Shown piece by piece: positions 18,645 through 27,643 of a stretch of DNA of 64,000 nucleotides (positions are counted from its first letter, which is position 1; every line of letters starts with the position of its first letter). This DNA is from Micavibrio aeruginosavorus ARL-13 (GTDB lineage: Bacteria > Pseudomonadota > Alphaproteobacteria > Micavibrionales > Micavibrionaceae): positions 434,001 to 498,000 of the forward strand of contig NC_016026.1 in assembly GCF_000226315.1 (NCBI RefSeq). The letters are read 5' to 3'. The translations under genes and the position numbers were made by a program. The notes below the pieces were generated by a model. The model saw only the letters and a list, made by a program, of their open reading frames with translations. It made no database searches and was not told the DNA's origin.

Positions 18645-19727
18645 TTATGCTTTGATGCCTGCACCGGTTTTGGGTTCCGCATCCGGGTCCAGCGGCCAGC
18701 GCGGACGGGCCGCGAAATTGAGGGGGGATGTATCGCCACGGCGCAAGCGTTCAATTCCTGCCCACGCAATCATCGCCCCGTTATCGGAGCAGAGTTTCAG
18801 GGGCGGCGCGACAAAAGTAAAGCCCTTCGCGGCGGCCAGATCTTCCAGCGCGCCGCGCACGGCCATGTTCGCGGCCACACCGCCCGCCACGACAATCGTG
18901 GGTGTGGTGTGCGCGGGATAGGATTTCTTGAATTGATCCATGGCGCGTTTGCACCGATCCGCCACAACATCGCGCACCGATGCCTGGAACGAGGCGGCAA
19001 TGGCCGCGACATCGCTCATCTGCAATTCACCGGGCGGCAACGCATCAACATGATGGCGCACAGCGGTTTTCAGGCCGGAGAATGAAAAATCACAATCGGG
19101 TCGGTGCATCATCGGGCGCGGCAGCGGGAAGCGGGTCAAGGCCGCATCCAAATCGGAGCATTGATTGGCCGCGCGTTCCAGATTGGGACCACCGGGATAG
19201 GGCAGGCCCATCAATTTCGCGGCCTTGTCGAAACACTCACCCAACGCATCATCCAGCGTGGTGCCCCAGCGGTGATACACACCGACATCTTCAACCACCA
19301 AAATTTGCGTGTGTCCGCCCGAGACGAGCAGGAGCAGATAGGGGAATTGCAAAGATTGATCGCTCAACCGTGGGGTCAGGGCGTGGGCTTCCAGATGGTT
19401 CACGGCGATAAAGGGCTTGCCAGCGGCGGCGGCAATGGCCTTGCCCGCCATCATCCCCACCATGACCCCGCCGATCAGGCCCGGGCCACAGGTGGCGGCC
19501 ACGCCGGACAGGTCGGCGAAGGATAATCCCGCCTCGTCCATGGCGCCCTTGATCAGGCGGTCGAGGTGGTCCATATGCGCGCGGGCGGCAATTTCCGGCA
19601 CAACGCCGCCAAAAATGCGGTGGTCATCCAGCTGGCTCAGGATCGTATTTGACAGAATCGTGCCGTTGCCGTCCACAAGGGCGGCAGCAGTTTCATCACA
19701 ACTTGTTTCTATGCCTAGAACGACCAT
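18645..19727 (-). CDS. tsaD: tRNA N6-threonylcarbamoyltransferase TsaD
   Basis: A 360-residue Kae1/TsaD/YgjD protein. It transfers the threonylcarbamoyl group to A37 of tRNAs reading ANN codons. ASKHA-fold markers are [13 protein letters not shown] at the N-terminus, the metal-binding HLEAH at residues 111-115, LLVSGGHTQ, and the C-terminal [13 protein letters not shown] and [12 protein letters not shown]. It is divergent from hemC with only 47 bases between, a pairing common in alphaproteobacteria. Confidence 0.96.
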   Translation of the reverse strand: MVVLGIETSCDETAAALVDGNGTILSNTILSQLDDHRIFGGVVPEIAARAHMDHLDRLIKGAMDEAGLSFADLSGVAATCGPGLIGGVMVGMMAGKAIAAAAGKPFIAVNHLEAHALTPRLSDQSLQFPYLLLLVSGGHTQILVVEDVGVYHRWGTTLDDALGECFDKAAKLMGLPYPGGPNLERAANQCSDLDAALTRFPLPRPMMHRPDCDFSFSGLKTAVRHHVDALPPGELQMSDVAAIAASFQASVRDVVADRCKRAMDQFKKSYPAHTTPTIVVAGGVAANMAVRGALEDLAAAKGFTFVAPPLKLCSDNGAMIAWAGIERLRRGDTSPLNFAARPRWPLDPDAEPKTGAGIKA

Positions 19728-19774
19728 AACCGGAATGCTATAAGGGCCCCGTCTTTAATAAGCAAAGTAAAAAA

Positions 19775-20710
19775 ATGGCCCAAAAACTGCGTATTGGAAC
19801 AAGGGGATCGAAGCTGGCATTGGTTCAGACCACCATGGTCGCCGATGGCTTGAAGGCTGCCCACCCGGGTCTGGACGTTGAAATTGTTGTGATTCAATCC
19901 TCTGCCGACTGGAAGCCGGAACAGGGCGAAACCCGCCTGTCCGAAGCCGAGGGCGGCAAGGGTCTGTTCGCGCGCGAGATTGAGCAGGCGATTCTGGCCG
20001 GTGCCGTGGATTGTGGCGTGCATTCGATGAAGGACATGGCGTCCTTCCTGCCCGAAGGGTTGCAGGTGGTGCATGTTCTGGACCGCGCCGATCCGCGTGA
20101 TGCGTTACTGGCCCATGATGGCATCAAGGCGATTGCAGACTTGCCCCAAGGGGCCGTGGTCGGTACAGCCAGCCTGCGCCGTCAGGCGATGTTGCTGGCG
20201 ATCCGTCCGGATTTGAAAATTGTTCCCCTGCGCGGCAACGTGCCGACGCGGATTGAAAAATTGCGCAGCAAACAGGTGGATGCCACCATTCTGGCCTTGG
20301 CCGGGTTGAACCGTCTGGGGCTGGCGCATGAAGCGTCCTGCACCATCGACGCCGACACCATGTTACCCGCCGCAGGGCAGGGGATTGTCGGTATTGAAAC
20401 CCGCGTGGGTGATACGCAAACAATGGCGCTGCTGGATGCTATTCACAACCGTGAAACGGGTCTGGTTCTGGCCGCGGAACGTGCGGCGTTGCAGGTTCTG
20501 GACGGATCATGCCACACACCGATTGGCGCGCATGCGACATTGAACGGCGACCAATTGCATTTACGCGTTCTGGTCGCCTCGGGCGACGGGGTGCAGGTGT
20601 TTACGGACGAACAATCCGGCCCCGTGCATGTGGATCATGATGCGGCCCTGATTGGTCAGGTGGTCGGCGCGCGTCTGAAATCGCGTTTGCCGGATGGTAT
20701 TTTGCAATGA
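19775..20710 (+). CDS. hemC: Hydroxymethylbilane synthase (porphobilinogen deaminase)
   Basis: A 311-residue enzyme that joins four porphobilinogen units into hydroxymethylbilane. Seen: the start KLRIGTRGSKLALVQT, the catalytic-Asp region around GKGLFAREIE and DCGVHSMKD, the LRGNVPTRIEKL Arg cluster, and the dipyrromethane cofactor cysteine in DGSCHTPIGAH (Cys246). It overlaps hemD by four bases, starting the operon hemC-hemD-mitofilin-like-hemY. Confidence 0.96.
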   Translation: MAQKLRIGTRGSKLALVQTTMVADGLKAAHPGLDVEIVVIQSSADWKPEQGETRLSEAEGGKGLFAREIEQAILAGAVDCGVHSMKDMASFLPEGLQVVHVLDRADPRDALLAHDGIKAIADLPQGAVVGTASLRRQAMLLAIRPDLKIVPLRGNVPTRIEKLRSKQVDATILALAGLNRLGLAHEASCTIDADTMLPAAGQGIVGIETRVGDTQTMALLDAIHNRETGLVLAAERAALQVLDGSCHTPIGAHATLNGDQLHLRVLVASGDGVQVFTDEQSGPVHVDHDAALIGQVVGARLKSRLPDGILQ

Positions 20711-21426
20711 TTTTTTCCGGCTTTTGTCGGCCGATTGTTCTGGTCACGCGCCCGGCGGATGATGCCGGGGATTTGTGTGACGCACTCCGCACCGCCGGAT
20801 TTATTCCGATGCTGGCACCGATGCTGGATATCATTCCGCTGCACCCGACACTCCCATCCTTTGATGATATTCAGGCGATTGTGTTCACCAGCATGAATGG
20901 CGTGCGGCATTGTCCGGATGTTCCGCGTGATCTCCCCGTTTACTGTGTCGGTGATCGCACGGCGGATGCGGCGCGTGATGCGGGTTTTAAAACGGTGGTC
21001 AGCGCCGGTGGCGATATCAATGATCTGGAAACCGTTTTAACGGGTGCAAATCTGGATCCGAACCGGGTCATTCTGCATGTCTGTGGGGCCGATGTGGTCC
21101 GCCCCATGGTCGTGCCCGGCGTACGGATTGCGCCGTTGGTGGTCTATCGCGCCGATATGGTCACACGCCTGCCATGGGTGGTGCGGGTGATGATTCGGCT
21201 GGGCTGTGTCACGGGCGTTTTGTTTTTTTCGGCACGGACGGGGCAAGCCTTTGTGAATACTATGAAAAAGATGAATTTGGATCGGGCGTGCGCGGGCATC
21301 GGGGCCTTGTGTCTGTCGGATTCAGTGGTAGAGTCTGTATCGGACCTGCCATGGCGCGGACTCTATACTGCACAACGCCCCGACCGGGCCGCCATGCTGG
21401 ACCTTTTGGATCATCTGCGTCCTTAA
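20707..21426 (+). CDS. hemD: Uroporphyrinogen-III synthase
   Basis: A 239-residue protein in the usual hemD position after hemC. The family is poorly conserved; seen are the start VLVTRPADDAGDLCDALRTAGF, the AIVFTSMNGV motif, the YCVGDRTADAARDAGF stretch and LPWRGLYTAQRPDRAAMLDLL at the end. It closes hydroxymethylbilane with inversion of ring D. The four-base overlap with hemC (ATGA) implies translational coupling. Confidence 0.9.
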   Translation: MIFSGFCRPIVLVTRPADDAGDLCDALRTAGFIPMLAPMLDIIPLHPTLPSFDDIQAIVFTSMNGVRHCPDVPRDLPVYCVGDRTADAARDAGFKTVVSAGGDINDLETVLTGANLDPNRVILHVCGADVVRPMVVPGVRIAPLVVYRADMVTRLPWVVRVMIRLGCVTGVLFFSARTGQAFVNTMKKMNLDRACAGIGALCLSDSVVESVSDLPWRGLYTAQRPDRAAMLDLLDHLRP

Positions 21427-21462
21427 AGTATACGTAATCTCTTCACCGCCCGTGTTTCGTTA

Positions 21463-23037
21463 ATGGGCCGCAAAGGGCCGATCAAGACCATGCAAAATTC
21501 TTCTGCGCCAATCACCCCGGATGACAATGCCATTCCCAATGCCGAAACCGTCATTGAACGGTTTGGCGGTATTCGACCGATGGCCACCAAAATGGGCGTG
21601 CCCGTGACAACGGTACAGGGGTGGAAAAAACGCAACGTCATTCCCGGTAACCGCCGCGCCGATGTGGTCAGCGCCGCCGCTGCGCACAATGTGAATTTGT
21701 CGGGCGTTCTGGATGCCGTGTCGATGGCGACACCCGCGCCGCAGCCGCAAGCGCAACAGCAACAGCCTGTTCGCCCGGTCATGCACGAACAACCCACCAT
21801 CAATCTGGGCGCGGATCAGGATTTGGATAAATTCAAGCGTCAGGCCGTGCGCAGCGCGATGCTCGGCTCTGCCTCGCTGGTGATGGTGTTTGTGTTGATC
21901 AGTGGCATGTTGATCGCCGTTGGCAAACAAAAACTGGATCAAACCAGCAACCGCGTTGCCACGCTGGAGCGTGATGTCGAAGCGGTGCAATACACCGACC
22001 CGGACAAGGCCGCAAAAATTGCCAAGGATCTGGGTGACCGGATCAACGATTTGAAATCCGAAGCCGCCGGCCTGCAAAGCCGCGTCGCCGATTTGAAAGA
22101 TCAGGCCGAAGGCATTGTCGACCAGATCAAGGCCGCCGATGTTGCGGGCCTGATGAACCGTATCTATGCGTTGGAACAACAGGTGCAGGGGATTGCCGGG
22201 GCGTCGCCGGAGTTGTCCGACATGCTGGCGCGTCTGGGGGATATGCAGACGACGCTGGAGGGGCAGGCGCAATTGCAAAATTCCCTGGCCGACCTCAAAG
22301 CTTTGGTTGAGGGTATGCAGGGCCGCATGGGTGAAATGGATTCAACGCTGAAAGAAGTGCAGGAAGGCGATTCCGCACTGGCCCAGACGTTACAAGGCGT
22401 ATCACCCGCCGATTTGAAAGCGGCCGCCTTGTTGCTGGCGTTGACGCAGGTGCGTGAATCCGCCGCGCGGGAACAGCCGTTTTATGATGACCTCGTTCTG
22501 CTGAAAAACATGGTGGGCGAAGATGACCCGGAACTGGCTGCCGCGATTGATCGTCTGGCACCGCTGGCGCAGCAGGGTGTTCTGTCCCCCGAAGGTTTGT
22601 CCAACGAGCTGCGCAGCCTGACCGGTGATATTGTTGTATCGTCATTGAAGGGCGAAGATGTGTCGGTGCAGGATAAAGCGATGGCGCGTCTGCACGACGT
22701 GCTGAAAATCCAGAAAGATGGCCAGTTGGTCACCGGTACGGATACGCAGGCGCGTGTCGCCCGGGCGCAGGTGATGCTGGATAACGGCGATGTCGAAGGG
22801 GCCTTGGCCGAGCTGGAGGCCTTGCGCGGCCCGGCGGCGCAAACGGCGCAACCGCTGATCGATCAGGCGCAAATGACCCTGATGCTGGAGAACCTGCAAA
22901 GCACGGTGACCGAAGGGGTGATGGGCCATATTGGTCGCGCCCGGTCTATGGGCGGGGCCATTGGTGGAGCTGTTGGTGATGCTGTCGGTGCGCCAACATC
23001 GGGATCGACCGCCCCCATCATGATGCCGAAACAATAA
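21463..23037 (+). CDS. Mitofilin-like/HemX-like inner membrane protein with N-terminal HTH-like region
   Basis: A 524-residue protein in the slot that holds the mitofilin-like (COG4223, HemX-like) protein of alphaproteobacterial heme clusters. Residues about 25-85 look like a small helix-turn-helix (ETVIERFGGIRPMATKMGVP, then VTTVQGWKKRNVIPGNRR), then a Gln/Pro-rich linker, one membrane helix at 131-153, and a long coiled coil (155-310) and helical tail expected in the periplasm. The end is Gly/Ala-rich. The ATG at 21463 lacks a ribosome site; the ATG at 21490 is an equally good start. The role is unproven; mitochondrial mitofilin shapes inner-membrane folds. Confidence 0.78.
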   Translation: MGRKGPIKTMQNSSAPITPDDNAIPNAETVIERFGGIRPMATKMGVPVTTVQGWKKRNVIPGNRRADVVSAAAAHNVNLSGVLDAVSMATPAPQPQAQQQQPVRPVMHEQPTINLGADQDLDKFKRQAVRSAMLGSASLVMVFVLISGMLIAVGKQKLDQTSNRVATLERDVEAVQYTDPDKAAKIAKDLGDRINDLKSEAAGLQSRVADLKDQAEGIVDQIKAADVAGLMNRIYALEQQVQGIAGASPELSDMLARLGDMQTTLEGQAQLQNSLADLKALVEGMQGRMGEMDSTLKEVQEGDSALAQTLQGVSPADLKAAALLLALTQVRESAAREQPFYDDLVLLKNMVGEDDPELAAAIDRLAPLAQQGVLSPEGLSNELRSLTGDIVVSSLKGEDVSVQDKAMARLHDVLKIQKDGQLVTGTDTQARVARAQVMLDNGDVEGALAELEALRGPAAQTAQPLIDQAQMTLMLENLQSTVTEGVMGHIGRARSMGGAIGGAVGDAVGAPTSGSTAPIMMPKQ

Positions 23038-23072
23038 CCGTTGAATGAAACCTTGAACCGGAGCTGATCATT

Positions 23073-24470
23073 ATGATCCGGACGTTGTGGATCCTGACAA
23101 AAATTGCCGTTCTGGTCGCCGCCGGTTGGTGGGTGGCGCATTGGGCCATGAATAATCCGGGCACGGTGCAGATTTCATGGCTCGGCTATGATATCGAGGC
23201 GCATATCGGGCTGGTCCTGCTGGCCGGGTTTGTTGTTATTCTGGCGGCGTTGGTGGTGTACCGCATTTGGCTGGCGCTGGTGTCGCTGCCGATGATGTGG
23301 GGAAAAAAGCGCGCGGATAAACGCCGCGATCGCGGTATGCGCGCGCTGGTTCTGGGCCTGTCGGCGGTTGCGGCCGGTGATGCACGCGTTGCCGGATATC
23401 AAGCCGCCCGTATGCGCAAATTCTTGCCGAAGGATGGTGGTCTGCCGCATCTGCTTGAGGCCCAGGCCGCGCGCCTGCAGGGCAATGATCTGGTCGCCCG
23501 CGCGCATTTCGATGCGCTGATGCGGGATAAAGACACGGCGTTTCTGGGTGTGCGCGGTTTGATGCAGGACGCGATGGATCATGCCGATGTCGATGCGGCG
23601 CTGGTTCTGGCCCGCAAGGCACAAGACATGCACCCGAAACAAAAATGGATTTTGCGCACCGTCTTTGGATTGGAAGTGCAGAAACATGATTGGGCGAGTG
23701 CCGAGAAGACATTGAAATCCGCCGAACGCGTGGGTGCATTTACACCGGAAGAAGCGCAATCCAACCGTCTGGCCCTGCTGATGGCGCAGGCCGATCAGGA
23801 TTTGCGTGCGGGGTTGCAGGCGCAGGCGTTGCATCATCTGCGTGACGCCATTCAAATTTCCGCCGCGTTCGTTCCGGCGGCGGTGCGTCTGGCGCGGTTG
23901 TGCATTGATTTGCAAAAGAAACGCGAAGCCGCGCGCATTATTGAACGCGCCTGGCGCGCCAACCCGCACCCGGATTTGATTCCGCTGTGGGATGCGTTGG
24001 CGCCGGAAAACAAAGCCAGCGACGCCATGGTGCGGATGCGGTGGTATGAACGTCTGGTCGCCCTGCGCCCCGATCATGCCGAAAGCCAGTTGGCCGCCGC
24101 GCGCGCCGCGTTGGAAGGCGGGCTGTGGGGTGAGGTGCGTCAATATCTGGTGATGGCGGAAACATTGCATCCATCACCGCGCATTTATCGCCTGTGGGCG
24201 CGACTGGAAGAAAAAACAGGCCACCCGGAAACGGCCAAACGCATGTTGGAAAAAGCGGCGGATGCGCCGGCCGATCCGGTTTGGACATGCCGTCAAACGG
24301 GCCGTATTTACGAACGCTGGGCCCCGATTGCGGAACCGCATGACACGTTCAATACGATTGTCTGGGATTACCCGGACGCGCGGAAAAACCTGCTGTCCGA
24401 CGGCTCCATCCTGCACATGCAAGCCGATCCATTACTGGCGGCCCCGATGCGCAGTCTGGGCGGGCGTTAA
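23073..24470 (+). CDS. hemY: HemY-like membrane TPR protein
   Basis: A 465-residue protein with two N-terminal membrane helices (about residues 9-28 and 43-65), the family's HemY_N layout, followed by a basic stretch (KKRADKRRDRG) and TPR-like helix pairs to the end. It is the usual last gene of the hemC-hemD cluster; the E. coli homologue is membrane-bound and linked to heme synthesis, but its exact function is unresolved. GGAGCTGATCATT precedes the ATG. Its TAA overlaps the stop of the converging rhomboid gene by two bases. Confidence 0.88.
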   Translation: MIRTLWILTKIAVLVAAGWWVAHWAMNNPGTVQISWLGYDIEAHIGLVLLAGFVVILAALVVYRIWLALVSLPMMWGKKRADKRRDRGMRALVLGLSAVAAGDARVAGYQAARMRKFLPKDGGLPHLLEAQAARLQGNDLVARAHFDALMRDKDTAFLGVRGLMQDAMDHADVDAALVLARKAQDMHPKQKWILRTVFGLEVQKHDWASAEKTLKSAERVGAFTPEEAQSNRLALLMAQADQDLRAGLQAQALHHLRDAIQISAAFVPAAVRLARLCIDLQKKREAARIIERAWRANPHPDLIPLWDALAPENKASDAMVRMRWYERLVALRPDHAESQLAAARAALEGGLWGEVRQYLVMAETLHPSPRIYRLWARLEEKTGHPETAKRMLEKAADAPADPVWTCRQTGRIYERWAPIAEPHDTFNTIVWDYPDARKNLLSDGSILHMQADPLLAAPMRSLGGR

Positions 24471-25243
24471 ATCTTCAACCGCATCACCAGTGGGAAGAAC
24501 GCGAAGCCTGCGATGAAGCCGCCAATATGCGCAGCCCATGCGATTGAGCTGCCGCCCGGCCCGCCCATGGAGCCGAATGCAACCGAAATGACGATCCAGA
24601 GCAGAATAAACGGCCATAAACCGTATTTTCCGCCCATGCCGCCGGGATTTTGGGCGTAAAGGATCAACATAATCGCCGCGAATAATCCGCTGATGCTACC
24701 CGATGCGCCGATAACGGGGGCGTCGGATCCCCAATTCAGGGCCATGTGAAACGCCGCCGCGGCCAATCCGCATAATACAAATAAAATAATCATGCGTTTA
24801 GCGCCGAGTACCCGTTCGCATCCGGCACCAAAGGCCATCATCATCACGCTGTTCAGTCCCACGTGCAACCATCCGCCGTGGATCAGCATATAGGTGAACG
24901 GACCGACAATCATCGGCCAGCCAAATCCGAATTGTCCGGTGTAATAGGCGGGTACGAATCCCAGATGCGCCATCACCCAAAAACGCCATTCCGGGCTGAG
25001 GCCGAGACTCATAATCAGTTGCACCAGGACGAAAGACGCGATCATCCATTTCGTCACCGGGGGCAGATTGATCAGTGGCGCGTTGTCGTCATGCGTTGGT
25101 GTCGCTGCATTATGATCACGCTGTGGGCGGCGTTGAAAACGGACAATATTACTGTCCGCGCCCATGGTTGTGTTGGGCGTTTCATCACGATTTTCGCCAT
25201 TATTATGGCCATTATCATCCTGCATGCTGACCCCTTTGGCCAA
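24467..25243 (-). CDS. Rhomboid family intramembrane serine protease
   Basis: A 258-residue protein with a Asn/Asp-rich cytoplasmic head (1-60) and about six membrane helices. Catalytic motifs are GASGS with the serine at 181 and AAHIGGFIAG with the histidine at 239; the structural HGGWLHVGLN (122-131) is also present. Rhomboids cut membrane-protein substrates within or near the bilayer; the target cannot be predicted. The start at residue 7 (MQDDNGH) is an alternative. It is divergent from the aminotransferase gene. Confidence 0.93.
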   Translation of the reverse strand: MAKGVSMQDDNGHNNGENRDETPNTTMGADSNIVRFQRRPQRDHNAATPTHDDNAPLINLPPVTKWMIASFVLVQLIMSLGLSPEWRFWVMAHLGFVPAYYTGQFGFGWPMIVGPFTYMLIHGGWLHVGLNSVMMMAFGAGCERVLGAKRMIILFVLCGLAAAAFHMALNWGSDAPVIGASGSISGLFAAIMLILYAQNPGGMGGKYGLWPFILLWIVISVAFGSMGGPGGSSIAWAAHIGGFIAGFAFFPLVMRLKI

Positions 25244-25313
25244 ACTGATTTCTTCGCCTATACTGCGTACGACTTTTCGAATCTAGGGTTTTCCCGCACA
25301 AAGGACAAGTATC

Positions 25314-26645
25314 ATGGCATATGATTTTACAACCGCGGCAAATTCGTTGGACGAATTTTGGATGCCGTTCACTCCGCAACGTTATTTCAAAAAGGCACCG
25401 CGTATGATCGTGCGGGCCAAGGGGATGTATTATTACGATCCGGAAGGCAAAGAAATTTTGGATGCGGCCGCAGGGATGTGGTGCGTGAACGCTGGCCATG
25501 ATCAGCCGAAAATTAAAGAGGCCATCACCGCGCAATTGGAATTGATGGATTACGCGCCGTGTTTTCAGTTCGGCTACCCAACCGTGTTCAAGGCCGCATC
25601 GCGTTTGATCGCGGATATGCCGGAACCCTTTACCAATGTGTTTTTCAGCAATTCTGGGTCCGAGGCGGTGGACACCGCACTGAAAATTGCGCTGGCTTAT
25701 CACCGTATTCGGGGCGAGGGCACGCGCCGCGTTCTGATCGGACGTGAACGTGGGTATCATGGCGTTGGTTTTGGCGGCATTTCCGTTGGGGGCCTGCCGT
25801 ATAACCGCGCGACCTTTGGTCAATTGCTGCCCAATTTGGACCATTTGCGTCATACGCATGATTTGATGCGCAACGCGTTTGCACGCGGCATGCCGGACCA
25901 TGGTGCGGAATATGCAGACGAACTGGATCGTCTGATCTATCTGCATGATCCGATGAACATTGCGGCGGTGATTGTGGAGCCTGTGGCCGGGTCCACGGGC
26001 GTTCTGCCGCCGCCGAAGGGGTATTTGCAGCGCTTGCGCGAAATTTGCACCAAGCATGGCATCTTGCTGATTTTTGATGAGGTTGTGACGGGCTTTGGCC
26101 GCTTTGGCACGATGTCATCGGTGGATTATTTTGGTGTAACGCCGGATTTGATCACGATGGCTAAGGGCATTACCAACGGGACCGTGCCGCTAGGCGCGAC
26201 GTTTGTGACCAAAACCATCTATGACGCGTTTATGAACGGACCGGAACATGTCATTGAATTGATGCATGGCTATACATACTCCGGTCACCCACTAGCGGCG
26301 GCGGCCATCATCGGAACCATGGACACCATTCAGGACCAAAAAATCTGGGACAATGCCAAAGCCATGGCGAAACCGTTCGAAGATGCCGTGCATTCATTGA
26401 AGGGTGAACCGCATGTTGTGGATGTCCGCAATTGCGGCATGCTGGCCGGTATTCAACTGGCGGAAAGCAAGGACCCCAATGATCTGAACAAATACCCACG
26501 CGAAGTGTCGTATGAATTGTTCCGTCGTGGATTGATGGTGCGGTACACGGGGCCGAATTTGTATCTGTCCCCGCCGCTGATCATCAATCAGGCCCAGATT
26601 GATCAGATTGTGACGACGATCAAGGATGTTTTGAAAACGTTGTAG
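25314..26645 (+). CDS. Class III omega-amino acid:pyruvate aminotransferase
   Basis: A 443-residue PLP enzyme of the class III family. The PLP-contact NSGSEAVDTALKIA, the DEVVTGFGR motif (Asp255) and the Schiff-base lysine in TMAKGITNG (Lys284) are seen. The start DEFWMPFTPQRYFKKAPRM is characteristic of the beta-alanine/omega-amino acid:pyruvate transaminase group rather than ornithine or GABA enzymes. It would turn a primary amine or beta-alanine and pyruvate into the aldehyde and alanine. A perfect 14-bp terminator stem lies downstream. Confidence 0.9.
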   Translation: MAYDFTTAANSLDEFWMPFTPQRYFKKAPRMIVRAKGMYYYDPEGKEILDAAAGMWCVNAGHDQPKIKEAITAQLELMDYAPCFQFGYPTVFKAASRLIADMPEPFTNVFFSNSGSEAVDTALKIALAYHRIRGEGTRRVLIGRERGYHGVGFGGISVGGLPYNRATFGQLLPNLDHLRHTHDLMRNAFARGMPDHGAEYADELDRLIYLHDPMNIAAVIVEPVAGSTGVLPPPKGYLQRLREICTKHGILLIFDEVVTGFGRFGTMSSVDYFGVTPDLITMAKGITNGTVPLGATFVTKTIYDAFMNGPEHVIELMHGYTYSGHPLAAAAIIGTMDTIQDQKIWDNAKAMAKPFEDAVHSLKGEPHVVDVRNCGMLAGIQLAESKDPNDLNKYPREVSYELFRRGLMVRYTGPNLYLSPPLIINQAQIDQIVTTIKDVLKTL

Positions 26646-26651
26646 AGGCAA

Positions 26652-26729
26652 TGTCATCCCGAACGCATGTGAGGGATCTCACCTTGTCTTTAGGAGGGGA
26701 TCCCTCGTCGCTGCGCTCTGTCGGGATGA
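26652..26729. repeat. Intergenic palindromic repeat with GTCATCCCGA ends
   Basis: Positions 26652-26661 (GTCATCCCGA) and 26720-26729 (TCGGGATGAC) are inverted repeats, and inside is a shorter pair based on GAGGGATC/GGATCCCTC. The ends match those of the 55-141 element, suggesting one dispersed family of this genome. Confidence 0.65.
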
Positions 26730-26750
26730 CGGGTAGGGAAAGATAGAAAA

Positions 26751-26793
26751 ACCCGCGCAACAGGCCATGCCTCCTGTTGCGCGGGTTTTTTGT
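26751..26793. terminator. Bidirectional terminator
   Basis: A perfect 14-bp stem, 26751-26764 with 26773-26786, loop of 8. T-tracts follow on both strands (TTTTTT on plus, TTTTCTAT on minus). It sits between the converging aminotransferase and the 26809 gene and can end both. Confidence 0.88.
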
Positions 26794-26808
26794 TCAATGC
26801 TGGAAACT

Positions 26809-27126
26809 TTATGGGCCGCCGGGTGTTGGTGGCGTCGGGGCTGTTGCGCCAAACATTTGTTCGTTATCCGCTTTGTATTTATACGGAACGGTTTCGTCAC
26901 CTTTCGGGGCCAATCCGCCGCCTGGTGTGGCACGAATAACGGCACCTGCGGCCCGTGTTTCAATCGCGGCCGTGATCAAATCCACATGACCATGTTGCAA
27001 ACCGTGCCCAATACGATTGGCCAGAACGTCAATTTGTTCTGTTGGCTTGCCGACGACGGTGGCGCTGGCATCGCCTCTCTCTGCAATCTGCCCTGCGGCT
27101 GCGCCGCTAAAATGCTGTCTACCCAT
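26809..27126 (-). CDS. Hypothetical protein, 105 aa
   Basis: A small Ala/Gly-rich protein; the middle part (RIGHGLQHGHVDLITAAIET) could be a helix, and the tail is Pro/Gly/Thr-rich. No signal peptide. A textbook AGGAGG site with ideal spacing precedes the ATG, which implies strong translation. It follows the 85-aa gene by 12 bases in one operon and ends at a strong terminator. No family recognised. Confidence 0.72.
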   Translation of the reverse strand: MGRQHFSGAAAGQIAERGDASATVVGKPTEQIDVLANRIGHGLQHGHVDLITAAIETRAAGAVIRATPGGGLAPKGDETVPYKYKADNEQMFGATAPTPPTPGGP

Positions 27127-27138
27127 ATCGTCCTCCTA

Positions 27139-27396
27139 TTAACGGACGTTGATTTCGATGAAGGTCGGCGTCTGGAAGCTGACCGGATATTTCTTCAATT
27201 CCTTCGGCGGCAAGTCACGCCCGCTCAGGCCTGCTTTGACCTCGATCCGAACTTTTTCCGGATCGCGCCAGTCATAGACGACGCAGTGGCTTTTGAACTC
27301 GCCCGCCTGGCGGCATTGTTTAACAACGCGCTTGCCAGGATAGAGCGGTTCATCCAGTCCTGCCTTTTGCAGGATGTCCTGAATGTTGACTTGCAT
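27139..27396 (-). CDS. Hypothetical protein, 85 aa
   Basis: A small soluble protein with two cysteines (KQCRQAGEFKSHCVVYDW) and a beta-rich second half (EKVRIEVKAG, VSFQTPTFIEINVR). AAGAAGAGG precedes the ATG, a strong ribosome site. Transcribed before the 105-aa gene. No family recognised. The high translation signals of both genes suggest an abundant pair. Confidence 0.72.
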   Translation of the reverse strand: MQVNIQDILQKAGLDEPLYPGKRVVKQCRQAGEFKSHCVVYDWRDPEKVRIEVKAGLSGRDLPPKELKKYPVSFQTPTFIEINVR

Positions 27397-27643
27397 GGTG
27401 ACACCTCTTCTTCTTTTACCATGGCCCTTATTTATGGCCGTTTTCCGTTCTGGTTTCCGAATTATTTTCCGGAATGATTGAGCCTATAATGTCCTCAAAG
27501 GCTTAAAAGGGGGTTAACATAAGTTCGATCTTTGGGGGAGGGCGTTTTTCTGCGCTTTTTGCCCCATTTTGGTGTGTGGGAATTTCCATCCAGAGGCATG
27601 GGCTGATATAATCGAAAAACAGGTTTTGAAGAGGGGAATATCC

